In this document: positions 38,101 through 47,680 of the stretch, in pieces
Layout: every line of letters starts with the position of its first letter
Position numbering within the stretch: the first letter of the stretch is position 1
Assembly (NCBI GenBank): GCA_019055375.1
Contig: JAHQIW010001530.1
Coordinates: 36,762 to 100,761, forward strand
Direction of reading: 5' to 3'
Source of the DNA: Parelaphostrongylus tenuis
Lineage: Eukaryota; Nematoda; Chromadorea; Rhabditida; Metastrongylidae
Length of the DNA: 64,000 bases
Made by a program: the position numbers and the translations under genes
Notes under the pieces: generated by a model
The model's database searches: none
What the model was told of the DNA's origin: nothing
The model's input: the letters and a program-made list of their open reading frames with translations, nothing else

Positions 38101-38549
38101 TCGAACCACTGTCTACGCGTCTGCCACAGAGCACCTCAAATCGCTGCGCCATGCGCGGTCGATATAACATAACTTGAAGTTTCATAAGCCTCCTATGTAA
38201 TGCTCCAATCAAGACACAAACAAAACCGACTTGGCAATTCGATGCCTTCGATGTCTGACACTTCGCCGTCCTCGTTCTCGTCGTTCAGCTGGTTACGTCG
38301 CTTCATCAACAACTGTGCACCCTTCTGTTTGCGGATTTCCACAGTGGTCTCGTTACGACGACAACGCATGTCCTAAGAGTAATCACTTTCAGTTTCTTTT
38401 TTAAAAAAACAAAACAAATCACCTCTTGAATGCTCGAACTACGACCAACTCACCTCGTGTTTTGCGTTATTCTTGTACAATTTTAGATGAGCCTCTTCGG
38501 TTGTATCGAGTTTCGGCACGTTGTCGTCATGTGACGGGCGTAAAGCCAT
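32156..38549 (-). CDS. importin alpha (karyopherin alpha), 11 exons, one frame break
   Basis: Nuclear import adaptor: it binds classical nuclear localisation signals through ARM repeats and importin beta through an N-terminal IBB domain. Exons on the minus strand, 5' to 3': 38549-38454, 38372-38231, 36762-36581, 35796-35589, 34192-34014, 33927-33853, 33777-33670, 33529-33351, 32772-32588, 32519-32432, 32359-32156. All splice sites are GT/AG and all junction phases agree. The product is about 548 residues, close to the usual 510-540. The IBB is at about residues 20-60 (RRNETTVEIRKQKG). ARM repeats follow: KNPPIDEVIKSGLL, DAAWALTNIVSGT, EQALWAVANIAGDS, DSCWTISYLINGPDE, KECCRLISNIIAGT, FEASWAVANLARGG. 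The acidic C-terminal helix contains LYQTACRIITDFF. Exon 8 is one base short near 33377-33381 (after VIDAG), which breaks the frame. The exon 6 donor at 33852 drops a VKRSG segment; the other donor there would break phase. Repeats are divergent, so I do not assign a specific paralogue. The family call is secure, an intact product is not. Confidence 0.93.
32880..32990. repeat. hairpin-bearing repeat fragment in importin intron 8
   Basis: cccagcgt at 32917 pairs perfectly with acgctggg at 32935, an 8-bp stem with a 10-base loop. The ccagcgtgttgcgcc segment recurs at 34424-34440 in intron 4, so both belong to one dispersed family. Confidence 0.5.
33077..33240. repeat. short inverted repeat in importin intron 8
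   Basis: Arms at about 33077-33160 and 33160-33240 share cacgtgtttcggt, gcctcgtcagct and taaagtctgagc in inverted orientation. The outer motif is the same CACGTGTTTCGG found in the elements at 1405-1935 and 56860-57010, so it is probably a related family. Confidence 0.7.
34230..35460. other. importin intron 4, repeat-filled
   Basis: This 1.4-kb intron contains a fragment of the ccagcgtgttgcgcc repeat (34270-34520) and an unclassified GC-richer segment (35120-35450; gttcgggccccac). Open frames here do not continue importin alpha and I reject them as exons. Confidence 0.5.
35870..36060 (+). mobile_element. tRNA-derived SINE, family B, in importin intron 3
   Basis: Box A-like agcagagtggtagcctt and box B gcgagttcaactcccgcc are well spaced, followed by a body with catcattggatacataatt. 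Related heads: 3595-3690, 8085-8160, 10800-10875, 30065-30215, 47595-47680, 47880-48030 and 60890-61050 (plus); 6045-6125, 7905-7990, 37040-37240, 50235-50305 and 61310-61400 (minus). Confidence 0.6.
36105..36420. repeat. fold-back element in importin intron 3
   Basis: Shares the arms ggagggaagacgtta/taacgtctccct and the end gatgaagcgggcgacactg with the element at 40300-40640. Confidence 0.65.
36880..37680. mobile_element. fold-back of two mariner 5' ends in importin intron 2
   Basis: Same arrangement as at 29030-29595: a plus-strand 5' end (36880-37335: WEQTRLLLMHEW, split by a SINE at about 37040-37240) and a minus-strand one (37680-37335: EWSVGENASGAARINGAW, then RTTRNWVAKFK). The two halves share sequence as inverted repeats. 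It lies between importin exons 2 and 3. Confidence 0.7.
37945..38165 (-). mobile_element. SINE family A copy in importin intron 2
   Basis: Full-length-looking copy with box B complement gggatcgaaccac and head complement gcaccctc-like gcgccatgcgcgg. It ends 66 bases before importin exon 2, close to the splice donor. Confidence 0.6.
38454..38549 (-). CDS. importin alpha exon 1 with start codon
   Basis: The first coding exon opens at the ATG complementary to 38547-38549 and encodes 32 residues starting MALRPSHDDN, ending at a GTGAGT donor. The second exon (38372-38231) continues in phase with the basic IBB segment. A start further upstream is not supported: the sequence 5' of this ATG is the hexamer array at 38623-38736. 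I see no spliced-leader acceptor beyond ordinary AG dinucleotides. Confidence 0.85.
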
Positions 38550-38622
38550 TTTCCCTGCAAAGATAGGGAAAAAGCGTTCAAATGGTCGACTCTAGTGGAG
38601 AGTTGAGGTTCCATCAATTTTC

Positions 38623-38736
38623 TAAGCTTAAGCTTAAGCGCAAACCTAAGCCTAAGTCTAGGTCTAAGCCCAAACCTAAGTTTAGGGCTAAGTCTAGGCC
38701 CAAGTCTAAGCCGAAGTTTAAGCCTAAGGCTAAGCT
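38623..38736. repeat. degenerate telomere-type hexamer array (TTAGGC)n
   Basis: Nineteen consecutive hexamers in unbroken register, all variants of TAAGCC, the complement strand of the nematode telomere repeat TTAGGC (TAAGCC, TAAGTC, TAGGTC, CAAACC and similar). The array starts 74 bases upstream of the importin-alpha ATG. On the plus strand it would read as a Lys-Pro/Lys-Ser repeat, which I consider incidental. Confidence 0.85.
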
Positions 38737-38939
38737 AGAGCGTGCTGTCGCAATTTCTTACTCAAATTAAGCAATATAGAACGACTTCAAAAAGTGATAG
38801 GACCACACTCTCCACAAGGGCCCAATGCTTTATATGTGCGTCGACCATAACGCGAAACAGAGAACGAAAAACGATTTAACATTGAGAAATTGACAACAAT
38901 GACAGCATATACAAAAATGTTGAGTAATGCAAAACTTTG

Positions 38940-39006
38940 AACGTCGCCGAGGCTCGAACCAGCGCCTTACGCTTCAGAGAGCGTGGGCTAACCACCGACG
39001 CCGGTT
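38940..39006 (-). other. tRNA-like sequence upstream of importin gene
   Basis: On the minus strand cgtcgg opens and cgacg closes a possible 5-bp acceptor; gtgg/ccac can form a D-stem; ggttcgagcct resembles box B; and acgct/agcgt flank a ctctga loop. Loop sizes and T-stem are poor, so this is probably a tRNA pseudogene or SINE head and not a working tRNA. Confidence 0.35.
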
Positions 39007-39009
39007 AAT

Positions 39010-40300
39010 ACTCTTGGATTTATAGGTATGACATCTTAACACGACCAGACAAACGATAAAGTAAAAAGAATTCTTGTGGATAACATTAATGCGTGAGAAC
39101 ATTGACCTTTAATAATAGCTCGGAGCCAGATAAACCAACGACGAACGCGACCACTTTCGAAAATCTCCGCCGCAAAAATAAGCCCGCTACCGGTCAAGTC
39201 TCCCTCCCCGGTGCGCGGCGCGGAAGGAACGTTCTCAAAGCGGGTCAAAGGGCATCGATTACTAATTCCAGAGGGTGCTCGTGGGTGTTGTGCACCCACG
39301 CATTCGCAGTCTATGGAAAAAACCACGGACATCAGTATGAAAGCTCAACTTCCACACATCGATGGCTCATAGGTGAGATGAGATATTGGTGTTTGGACGG
39401 AACAGTCAACACAAAGTGATCTCGTGGGATCTAAAAAGGTAGAAAAAACGGAACGAGAGAGAGGGGGAACACTGCAGGCAAGGACTAAAGCAGGAAGGAA
39501 CGTTGTGGTGTTAGGGGCAAATATGCACTCGGCAGTTATTAGGGAGAAATCGAGCTTTGAACGTCCTGTTGCTCTTCTGCGGGATTAAGGAGAGCTTGAG
39601 AAGGATTTAAGCGGGAGAGTGGAGGGGGTTTATTCACCGTCCTCAGCAAGCTATAAAACGTTTAACGTAAGCAAAAGACAAGAGAAAATAGAGGCACCAA
39701 CGAGGACCAGCCATCGACAGCGAAATGATGCGGTTCGGCTCATGTCAGGATGATTTGAATCACGCAATCTTAGTAACCTCAAATAGTCATTGGCGGTGGG
39801 TCAGCGTAGTAGTCAGCGATGCGTCGTATCACGATGTAAAAAACGATGATCAAACCTTTGGCGAGATCCCGTTCTTAACATTCTCTTACAGTCACTTAAC
39901 TAAATATTTAAGCAAGCCTTAGCTTGCCACTACCGGTGCTGCGAAGAGAATCGTCTCGACCAGCATTCTACGACATTTATTGTGCAGACGAAGTCCTCAA
40001 GTCAGTTGAAGCGCCACGTGAACTGCTTCACGTTATTCACGACGGATGGAGCAAGAAACGAAACGAATACGAGAAGTGTCGCGACCCACACAGTAGAATG
40101 TTATGGTGGTCCCTGCAGAGTAAATCTGTTATAATGTAGCTAATATATCGATAAGCAGATAGTAAGTATGAATACACGGTCAGTAACAGTGCTCCGGCTT
40201 GAATTGAACGCCTCTTTAGTATTGGAGCTCAAACATTCATGACCACGTGAGAATGTCTAGAACCTTTTCGAAGTTGACCCATCAGAGCCATACGTACGTT
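39010..40300. promoter_or_regulatory. upstream region of importin alpha, possible promoter area
   Basis: No gene is recognised. 39100-39300 is richer in GC and CpG (ggtgcgcggcgcggaagg) than the surroundings, which may mark an ancient promoter or a divergent transcription start. No TATA element or factor site is convincing. Confidence 0.2.
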
Positions 40301-40640
40301 TCGAAGATATTACCTGCTTCATCAGTGGCCCGCGTCCCATACAGGACTCTTGTTCATAGGAGGGATGGGAAGACGTTATTCATGGCGATAACGCGTCATG
40401 TTGCCAATGAGATGGATTTGTTCGCCATCAGTACCAGCCCATGGACTGAAAAAATGGTGATCACACATTATCACGTACTATCACCATGAATAATGTCTTC
40501 CCATCCATGCTCGAATAGGGTTCAGTGCAAGGAGTGAGCCACTGATGAAGCAGGCGACACCGCCGAAATATGTGTGTGACTCTGATTTATCAACCTCGGA
40601 AAGGCCCCAAAGATTCTCACAGACTGAGTTGGACTTCTAG
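40300..40640. repeat. fold-back element, GATGAAGCAGGCGACA family
   Basis: ggatgggaagacgttattca at 40361 is repeated in reverse complement at 40482-40504. The outer ends carry cctgcttcatcagtggccc and gatgaagcaggcgacacc in inverted orientation. Related copies: 36105-36420 in importin intron 3, and a lone end at 42625-42710. Non-coding. Confidence 0.7.
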
Positions 40641-41200
40641 AGTAAGATCTAAGAACAGTCGCTGTTATGGATTTTTACATGCTTACGATCCTGTTGTTTG
40701 CCGTCTGTGCCGTCTGTACAGCGCAGACCACGGACCTCCCTCTTCGAGGGATCCCTCACGGCTAGTCGCGAGGTCACGTGGCGCGTCCCCAGGTGGTGGA
40801 TAGGGGAATAAACGCGAATCAAAAGCTACCGTGTGCTTCCCAGAAAAGCAGGTGGATTCAGGGGTGAGCTCTCTGTTTCCACAGCGCCGACTTGACTAAA
40901 ACTCTATCTCTACGACTCAAGTCGGCCAAAAGTCTCCAATCAAGCGGCTGGGAAGTACATGGGAGGCGGTTAGGAGTCACCTCCAACAAATAAGCTCCTC
41001 ACGTTCCTCCGAGAGAGACTGGCAAGCTACTCGTGAGTACCCATCCCTCACGTTTAGAGCCTGGCAAGCTATACGTTGTGTACCAAAATGCGAAAAATAG
41101 TAACAAATATGGGCCTCATTCCCCTGACCCCAAAAGAGCCCTTGGTACGGCAGTGCCAGGTAGGACGATTACGGAGAGGCTGCTGAAATCTTAGAGCCAA
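40640..41200 (+). repeat. GC-richer stretch, possible retroelement 5' region
   Basis: Distinct base composition from its surroundings, with short internal repeats (ggcaagctactcgtgagta versus ggcaagctatacgttgtgta) and the line gtccccaggtggtggatagg. It resembles an untranslated region of a dispersed element but no reverse transcriptase is present. It contains the short secreted-peptide-like ORF at 40667. Confidence 0.3.
40667..40765 (+). CDS. short secreted-peptide-like ORF (32 aa)
   Basis: The ORF starts with a textbook signal peptide: MDFYMLTILLFAVCAVCTA, predicted to be cut before QTTDLP. Only 13 residues follow, ending in Gly before TAG. It sits at the left of a GC-richer stretch (about 40640-41200) that looks like a dispersed repeat. 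It may be a micro-peptide, the first exon of a secreted protein with an unrecognised donor, or a chance frame in a repeat. Confidence 0.25.
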   Translation: MDFYMLTILLFAVCAVCTAQTTDLPLRGIPHG

Positions 41201-41229
41201 ACCAGGCTGTCAAAATCGGAAAGAATTAA

Positions 41230-41900
41230 AACGACGATCTAATCTTATAACGCACAACAATTGCTCACGAATCCGCTGTAGAAGATCTATTGATTCAGAG
41301 ACGAGAAGACGCCGTCCATTTTATGCTGTATGGAGACTCCCCGAATGACTCGCTTGATCTCTGGTGCTCGTTTGCGAAGGTACCTTACACAGATGAGAAG
41401 AAATTTACTGTATCATCCGACAACCGCCAGAATCGGCGTCAAGTTTTCAAGAAGGGTCAGCAAAACGTCGCAGTAACAGAAGCCATGGCAAGGGTTATTT
41501 TTCGGGTTCTGCGATGCTCATGGTTGGCATTTCCGTCACTGGAAAGTACGCCGTTGGCTTTCATCAACAGAAACGTCAAATTCAGCGCTGCCAGCTATCA
41601 GTAGCAAATTTCAGGGAGCTGTACTGTAGTACTCAATACTTTGGCGCCGACTGATCTACTTTCCAGCATGATTAGGCGTATTTGGCTCACTCAACAATTT
41701 TCATCTGTCAAGAGCTGTCTCCAGGCTTTTGAGTCAAGAGCATTTGGTCGACAAACCTTCCGGATCTCAATCCAGCGGATAACTCCGTGTAGCTTATACT
41801 GGAGGAAAAAGTCTCGGCTACTCGCTAAACTAGCCTAGACGGGCTTGGGACTTTTTACGATTTGTATATGTAAGAGCATCGCTGGAATTTTTGCTAGCGA
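41230..41900 (+). mobile_element. dead Tc1/IS630-type transposase
   Basis: Pieces of a DDE transposase appear in order in three frames: VPYTDEKKFTVSSDNRQNRR with the first catalytic Asp, then KKGQQNVAVTEA, GISVTGKYAV, then STFQHD (second Asp), NLPDLNPADNSVWLILEEK-like sequence with the third Asp, and LDGLGTFY. Frameshifts and stops separate them. This differs from the mariner family elsewhere in the window. Confidence 0.78.
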
Positions 41901-41999
41901 CTTCGCATGTGAAGGACAAAGTAAGCAATTTTGAAATTTGTTATAACTTTCCTTACTTATCGTTGTGATTGGAGATTTGATAAACGTAATTATTCCTTT

Positions 42000-43640
42000 A
42001 GTCGAATGGATTTATTTTTATGCAGTATTTTTTAGTGTTGAAATATCTGGAAAAATTGTCACAAATTTCTGCGCACCTTGTATACTGTACAATACTTAAC
42101 ATGTGTTCTTTAAAAATCCTTGACATAAGTGATAATATTGCCCTAATGAATACTTCATAAGCAGTACCACAAGAATGACCTTGCACAGATATGAATATCA
42201 ACATGATCGCTATTTCTGACAGGGTGTTCTACATAACCTTTGCCATCTCCTCCATGTGGTAGACTTCAGTAGCTAGACTTGCTGTGGTGTACCAAGTGAT
42301 GGAGAAGGAGCTTAACGCGAACGAGAAGCGATCACATGATTTGTTCTCAATTACAGATGAATTCAAGGGGTGACATCATTCCTTCTCCAACACCGACTTG
42401 CCTCAAATCTTTCGTTAGCAGTAGCCTCTTCATCATTATGTCGGTGAATTTGAAACCATTATGTGCGCATGGAAGTATCATTACAGTTACCGCTGTTGAG
42501 AAAGCGGCCATCAGCTAAAGACTGAGAATTAGTCTGAATTCGCAACGTTGTAGGATATTTCACTTCGTTTGAACTGATACATCTTCGGCGTCGACGCTAT
42601 TAGTAGTAAGCGTGAGACGTAGGGCGCACAGCTCTGATGAGGCAGGCGAGAACGTTGAAAGGTACCAGCTCACTAGACATGCCATACCAGACCTCTGGAA
42701 GGCCAGTTACTATTATCACTGCTAATACAGTAAATTGCATTTTCTGTGAAACTTTGGTGTGGTTGAAAAGCTCCACCGGTCGAAACCCGAATGTGCAAAA
42801 AATTCTGCGTCTTGACACAGTGGTGGTACTATGTGAAAGTGTAATAATGAAAACATAGTTAACGGCGAAGGGTCAAGGTTTAGGCATAGATAAGCGAGCA
42901 TTACGGTAACAATGATAAATACCTCTTTCACTTGTGTATTCACTGGTACCTTTATAATCGACCGTTTTTTGAAGCCTTGCTCAAAGCAATGTAACCTAAT
43001 AACATATTTTGAGTCTTTCCGAAGGTCTGTTTTGGCGCATACAAAGTCCTAGACATGTGCTTCGGCCTCTCAGCCTCATCAGTAGCACGGTACCTTCCGT
43101 TTGCGCTATTCCTTGTATAAAGGTATACCTCCCACATAGAGAGGATTGGACGGCGAAGATGTTACACTGCGCGCGCAATGTGAAAAAATCGGCACTTTTT
43201 GGCTGGTAGCACAGGATGGAAAATCAATACCCTTACCTGAACAAAAACTTTCCACAAGAGTGTTGGTAATCACTCGAAAGCTTGAATTTTGGTGGTGATT
43301 CGACAGCGTAAGATTCAAGGATTCCAACGCTCTGCTTATTTTCTGGAGAAAGCGTTTCTCTTCAGTGCAGCAGGAAAAATAATATTGATTCATGTACGCG
43401 AGGATACTGCGTTTTGGTAATCCACGCAGTGGAGGGAGGGCGCAGAGCGAAGCTGCGGTTTCACCACGACCATCGATCGATGGCGCTTCGGCGGGTCACA
43501 TATAAATTGCGATTTCTCTTATTTGATTAGGAATTGTTTCTCCACTTTAAAGTAACTCCATATTAACGCATGACTCTGATACACAAGATTTACTCTACGA
43601 GTTCATCTGCTTTCCTTGGCCCCAGCGAAGTGACAGTAAA
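42000..43640. other. no gene recognised
   Basis: Contains one end of the GATGAAGCAGGCGACA fold-back family (42625-42710) and a segment with gccgaagcacatgtc on the minus strand (43040-43100) related to the CACGTGT family. Open frames on both strands are unsupported. Confidence 0.4.
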
Positions 43641-44489
43641 ATTTCGCGACCGATGTAAAACACAATTTCATATTGAATAGTACAGCGTCATAAAAGGGTG
43701 TTTTGAAAGAGCGGTCAGGTCCGCTACCGAATCGATCTTTTGAATAATTACTGACACTCTTATGAAAAGTTCTTGTCCAGCGAAAGAAAGTATCGGTTTA
43801 TCATCCTGTGCTACAAAGCGCAAAAGAACCAAAAAACACTTCACACTGCAAAGATAACAAATTGCTATATGTGCAGTAATAATTTCACCTGACAATGTAA
43901 GTGATCGAATCAAATGCACATGGATGGTAAATTGGATAACACCTTAATATTTGACTGATTTTCAATACCTCGCTTAGAGCAGTCCCATCTGGCAACGTGA
44001 AGGCATTCCTCACTTGAAGCCTAGAAAGGTCCCTTTAGAACGCGAAAAAATATTACGAGGAAGATAGAAAAAGTGTCTCAATCGCATTTTATCTACACAA
44101 TATTGTAAAATTGAGAAGTAAACGCGTCCCATGTGCTCAGATTGTCACTAATTGTCAGGCTGCCAGGAGATTTTCTGGTTTTCTGGAGTCGATTTATTCA
44201 AAAGACAGTCGTCGTTGTCGTCTTCGAAGCAGCGATACGTTGCTGATTGTTTTAAATTTTCTTAAGATGATAAATTGGGCAGGTGGAAGTGCTGTTGAAA
44301 TGACGATAATATCTCTCGAACAATGCCTCACATCGCATTATAACCTATACTTCTGTAGTTGATAAATGACAGAGCGTTGTATAAAAAAAACACAGCACAC
44401 TTTCGAGAAGAAAAAATGAAGCCTATTGAGTTGCCGATTTTAGCTTGTTAATATTCAACCCTTTACGGACGACGGACGGCTTTCGATCG

Positions 44490-44980
44490 CAAATAAAGAT
44501 TTTTTTCTTTGTTTCGAGAATTACTATAAATTCATCGTGTCACTCTGATAGAGCATAGTTTTCGCTATAAGCTCCTATACTTTTGTGCATATATAACTTC
44601 TATACGCAAAGAAACTTTCAATTTGGAAACGTAATTCTATGTTCCCTCTGGCAGTGCCATATAAAAACCTTTTTGAGAACCATTTTGAGAATTGAATTCT
44701 ACGAGACTTTGGCTATCGAATGACTTTAGTGTTGTTCAGTAAAAGACGATCCACAGGCTATAGCTGAACAAATAAGGTGAATCGAGTGTGAAGTAATAAT
44801 TTTTACTGCTACACCGTGCTACAATGGCCTATTCAAAAACCAAGTGAAGTTTTGGAGTTGTCGAGAGTTAAGCTTTCGAATGATTACTCATATTCTAGAT
44901 AAAAAGCTTCTTTTCAGCGAAAAAAGACCCTGAAAAATTCGAGAGTCAAAAATGATCCTTATCGTCCGCAAAAGGTGAAA
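44490..44980 (+). repeat. dispersed repeat copy, TTTTCGCTGCTACAGCG family
   Basis: Parallel to 30690-31190 over its length (tttctttgtttcgag at the start, ttgagatttcg-like end), substantially diverged. Confidence 0.6.
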
Positions 44981-45349
44981 CACCTTCTTCTGATGATTGG
45001 TCGCGGAGACTCCTCTATGTTCCCATGACGACTAACGATTAACGTCGGCATTAAGCAAACGATTCCGTATTTCTCGTTGAACTGAATAGATTCAATTGTT
45101 AACAACGTCGTATCGATTCATCAAGAAATACGAAATTGTCTGTTTATAACTTCTCCGCACATTATGAAATGATGGATGGATGCTTATTGATCACACAACA
45201 ACGTATCGACTTCATCGACATCGTACAACATCGTCGTCACGTGTCCGCCACGATCATCGACTATTCTGTTCTGACGACTAGTATTTGAGTCCGTCTGTCT
45301 GAATGTGTGAATACGAGGAATCTCAATTATGGAATGATTTCTATTGAAT

Positions 45350-45545
45350 GCTACCCCAGGACCAACACTGTGATCTATGATATGAATCTTTGATCTCCGC
45401 ACGATCTCTCGATATCCTTGATCTATAGCTCCCTAACACATCGCTGATCTGTACTACGCGATTGATCTACGGTCGTAATATGTTCTTGACCTACATTATG
45501 CCTTTGATCTGACATATCTCCTTGATCTATGCAATGATCTCAATA
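45350..45545. repeat. degenerate spaced GATCT repeat
   Basis: GATCT or GACCT recurs about every 15-30 bases, mostly in the context TTGATCTAYR (for example ccttgatctatag, gattgatctacgg, tccttgatctatgc). It looks like an old degenerate tandem repeat. Confidence 0.55.
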
Positions 45546-45564
45546 TATAACTTGTGTATTGTTC

Positions 45565-45625
45565 TCATGTACACATATACACATGTATATACATTTATAT
45601 ATATGTGTATAATAATTGTTTATAG
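45565..45625. repeat. compound TACA/TATA microsatellite
   Basis: Short run of TGTACACATATACACATG-type and TATATATG units, simple sequence without a gene. Confidence 0.8.
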
Positions 45626-46369
45626 ATACACCTATGGACTGCGATGTCGATTATGAATGATCTGGTGATCTACCCTCATAACAGCTGTATATGATTCAGT
45701 TAATTTAAACGTTTAGAAACGGCAGTTAATTGATCGCGCAGCGTAATTCGCAAGAAGGCGTGCGATTTTCATTATTCAATTAGGGGTTTTTTCTCCATTT
45801 GAGGAGTAATGCCTCAGATTTTTGTATTCTTAATGCTACATGATTTTCTCGACATGGCATTGTTTGTCGTGCCTATATAAATTTTCTTTACAATAAAAAA
45901 ATTTGAGTGCGAAATGTAAACTTCTTTTTGCTCTAACAGCGTTTATAATAACCTTTCGAGAAACTAATCGCACCATTGAAAGCCTAAAGTCAAATCGAGA
46001 TTTGAGCTATCACATGACTAGTAGGAGCTTCTTAAAGAGCCAATATACAACTCTCAACCGAGTAAATAAAACAAATCGAGTGTAAAACATAGTTTTATTT
46101 TCGCTGCTACAACGCTGTGAAGGAATTTTTTCAAGAATCAACCATATGGTCGAAATTACAGAGATTTAAGCTCTTGAATAATTCATAAATTTCTAAGAGA
46201 AAAGTTTTGTCCAGAGAGAAATTCCTTCGAACAATCGTGTACCTCATGTGGTACACATCGTCTCTTAGGAGTTAATTAGTACTTTTTTGTAATCGTTGCT
46301 GTTTTGACCAGTATTTACGTCGTTGATAAGATCTGTAATGATGATGATTATGGGAAAAGGATAATGAGC

Positions 46370-46485
46370 GGCGCGTATAACTATTGGAGACTGGAGGAAT
46401 GATAGGCTTGCAGAATGGACGACAAAGAAGTGGTTCGCGAAGTTCTAAGGTGGAAAGGACAGTCTGGAGCATGGAGATCGATGGA
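46370..46485 (+). mobile_element. mariner transposase fragment
   Basis: One frame reads RTTKKWFAKF, a stop, then GGKDSLEHGDR. This is the segment joining the mariner helix-turn-helix to the linker. No other parts are recognisable around it. Confidence 0.55.
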
Positions 46486-46895
46486 GAATACTTTGATTAT
46501 CACTTTTGTTCTTTATATTCGGATCAAAGCATTACAATAATTGTTTTACAAAATTGAATCGGCTCGAACTTTTATCATAACCTTTTATATGGGTCACTTC
46601 AGGAAAGGTGGAGAAAATAAGAATTTACATATGTGATTGACTCTTCGAAAAAATAAAGTGAGGTGCTCGATGAGCGTGCACGCCAACAGAATCCATTCTT
46701 CCCATTCGCACTTCAGATCTATATGATGTGGCTGCTGGATAAGCACAAGGAACATAGAGGTGCTATGCCACACTACTAATTTAGTATCATTTGGTACTTG
46801 ACATGTAGGCCCACTATGTTTGAATGGCGAGAACATCAGCTGCACCTGCCAAGAGAATTGATACCAACATAATGGCATGAACATTCTCTTAGTTC

Positions 46896-47034
46896 GTCAC
46901 CTACAGCATCATTAGGCACGATGAGACAATAATTGTTGCAAAGTGTAAAGATATAACTAATAAATCGGGTAGCCTCTGTATTATCCTCTGTAAAGCCATC
47001 TAAGAGTAGACCAGTGCAGTCAAGCGACAAGACC
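46896..47034 (-). CDS. candidate exon of an unidentified gene
   Basis: On the minus strand an attcag acceptor is followed by an open frame (SLDCTGLLLDGFTEDNTEAT, then FTLCNNYCLIVPNDA) that stops at a GTAGGT donor. A second possible exon follows a cttggcag acceptor near 46856 (SPFKHSGPTCQVPNDTKLVV). The cysteine spacing suggests a secreted or membrane protein, but I do not recognise it. Confidence 0.3.
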
Positions 47035-47594
47035 CTGAATAAGACACGACATCTTAAGTATTTTTGAAAGGGAAATTCATTCGAATAGCTAGCTGTCTTT
47101 TTTAATCTCGGCTTATTCCTATACCGTGAAGGACTTCCTTATGGTTCTTGCGCATTAGCATTGCAACAATAGCATTATGTTCTTATATCCATGATCTTAC
47201 TGAGAAGCATGACCTGCATCGGGATGCTGATCTTGCCCCCATGCATTTGTAAAATCCCATGTAAAACATTTAACCATAGCACTTGTCCAGCCGCTGATTT
47301 AAGGATGCAAAGGATATATGGCCCAATTTATTCTCCGCATAGTTCCACATGGTTCACACCCGTATACCACTCAAGGCTCTGTTTCCTCTCTCGGTTGATC
47401 TATCCGAAAAGGTCATATCAATACAAGTTAGATGAAATATTCGTTATTGCTGACAACTGCATGATCATTCTTAAATGTATTTTAAGAGCTCGATGTGAGA
47501 CATTGTGTTTCATGTCATCTTGTCTACTTATTTCATGTTCCCACAAGATTCTCAAGTGAGGCACTTTGCCGAATGCTCAAGGGTAGTAAAAGTG

Positions 47595-47680
47595 GTCTCG
47601 GTGGTGTAGTGGTAATACGTGCCTCGCGTTATAGGTGAAAGGAGTAATCAACTCTTGTATGGGACCAAATGTTTTACATG
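47595..47680 (+). mobile_element. SINE family B head
   Basis: ctcggtggtgtagtggtaat as box A region and a decayed box B (aggagtaatcaactcttg). Confidence 0.45.

Noticed and set aside
38582..38770. Plus-strand ORF encoding a Lys-Pro-Lys-Ser-rich repeat protein
   Set aside because: The frame is open only because the hexamer array keeps register; it is a translation of telomere-type repeats with no gene context.
39036..39419. Overlapping ORFs on both strands in the GC-richer patch upstream of importin alpha
   Set aside because: High GC lowers stop density in all frames; no domain, no splice signals, and both strands are open.
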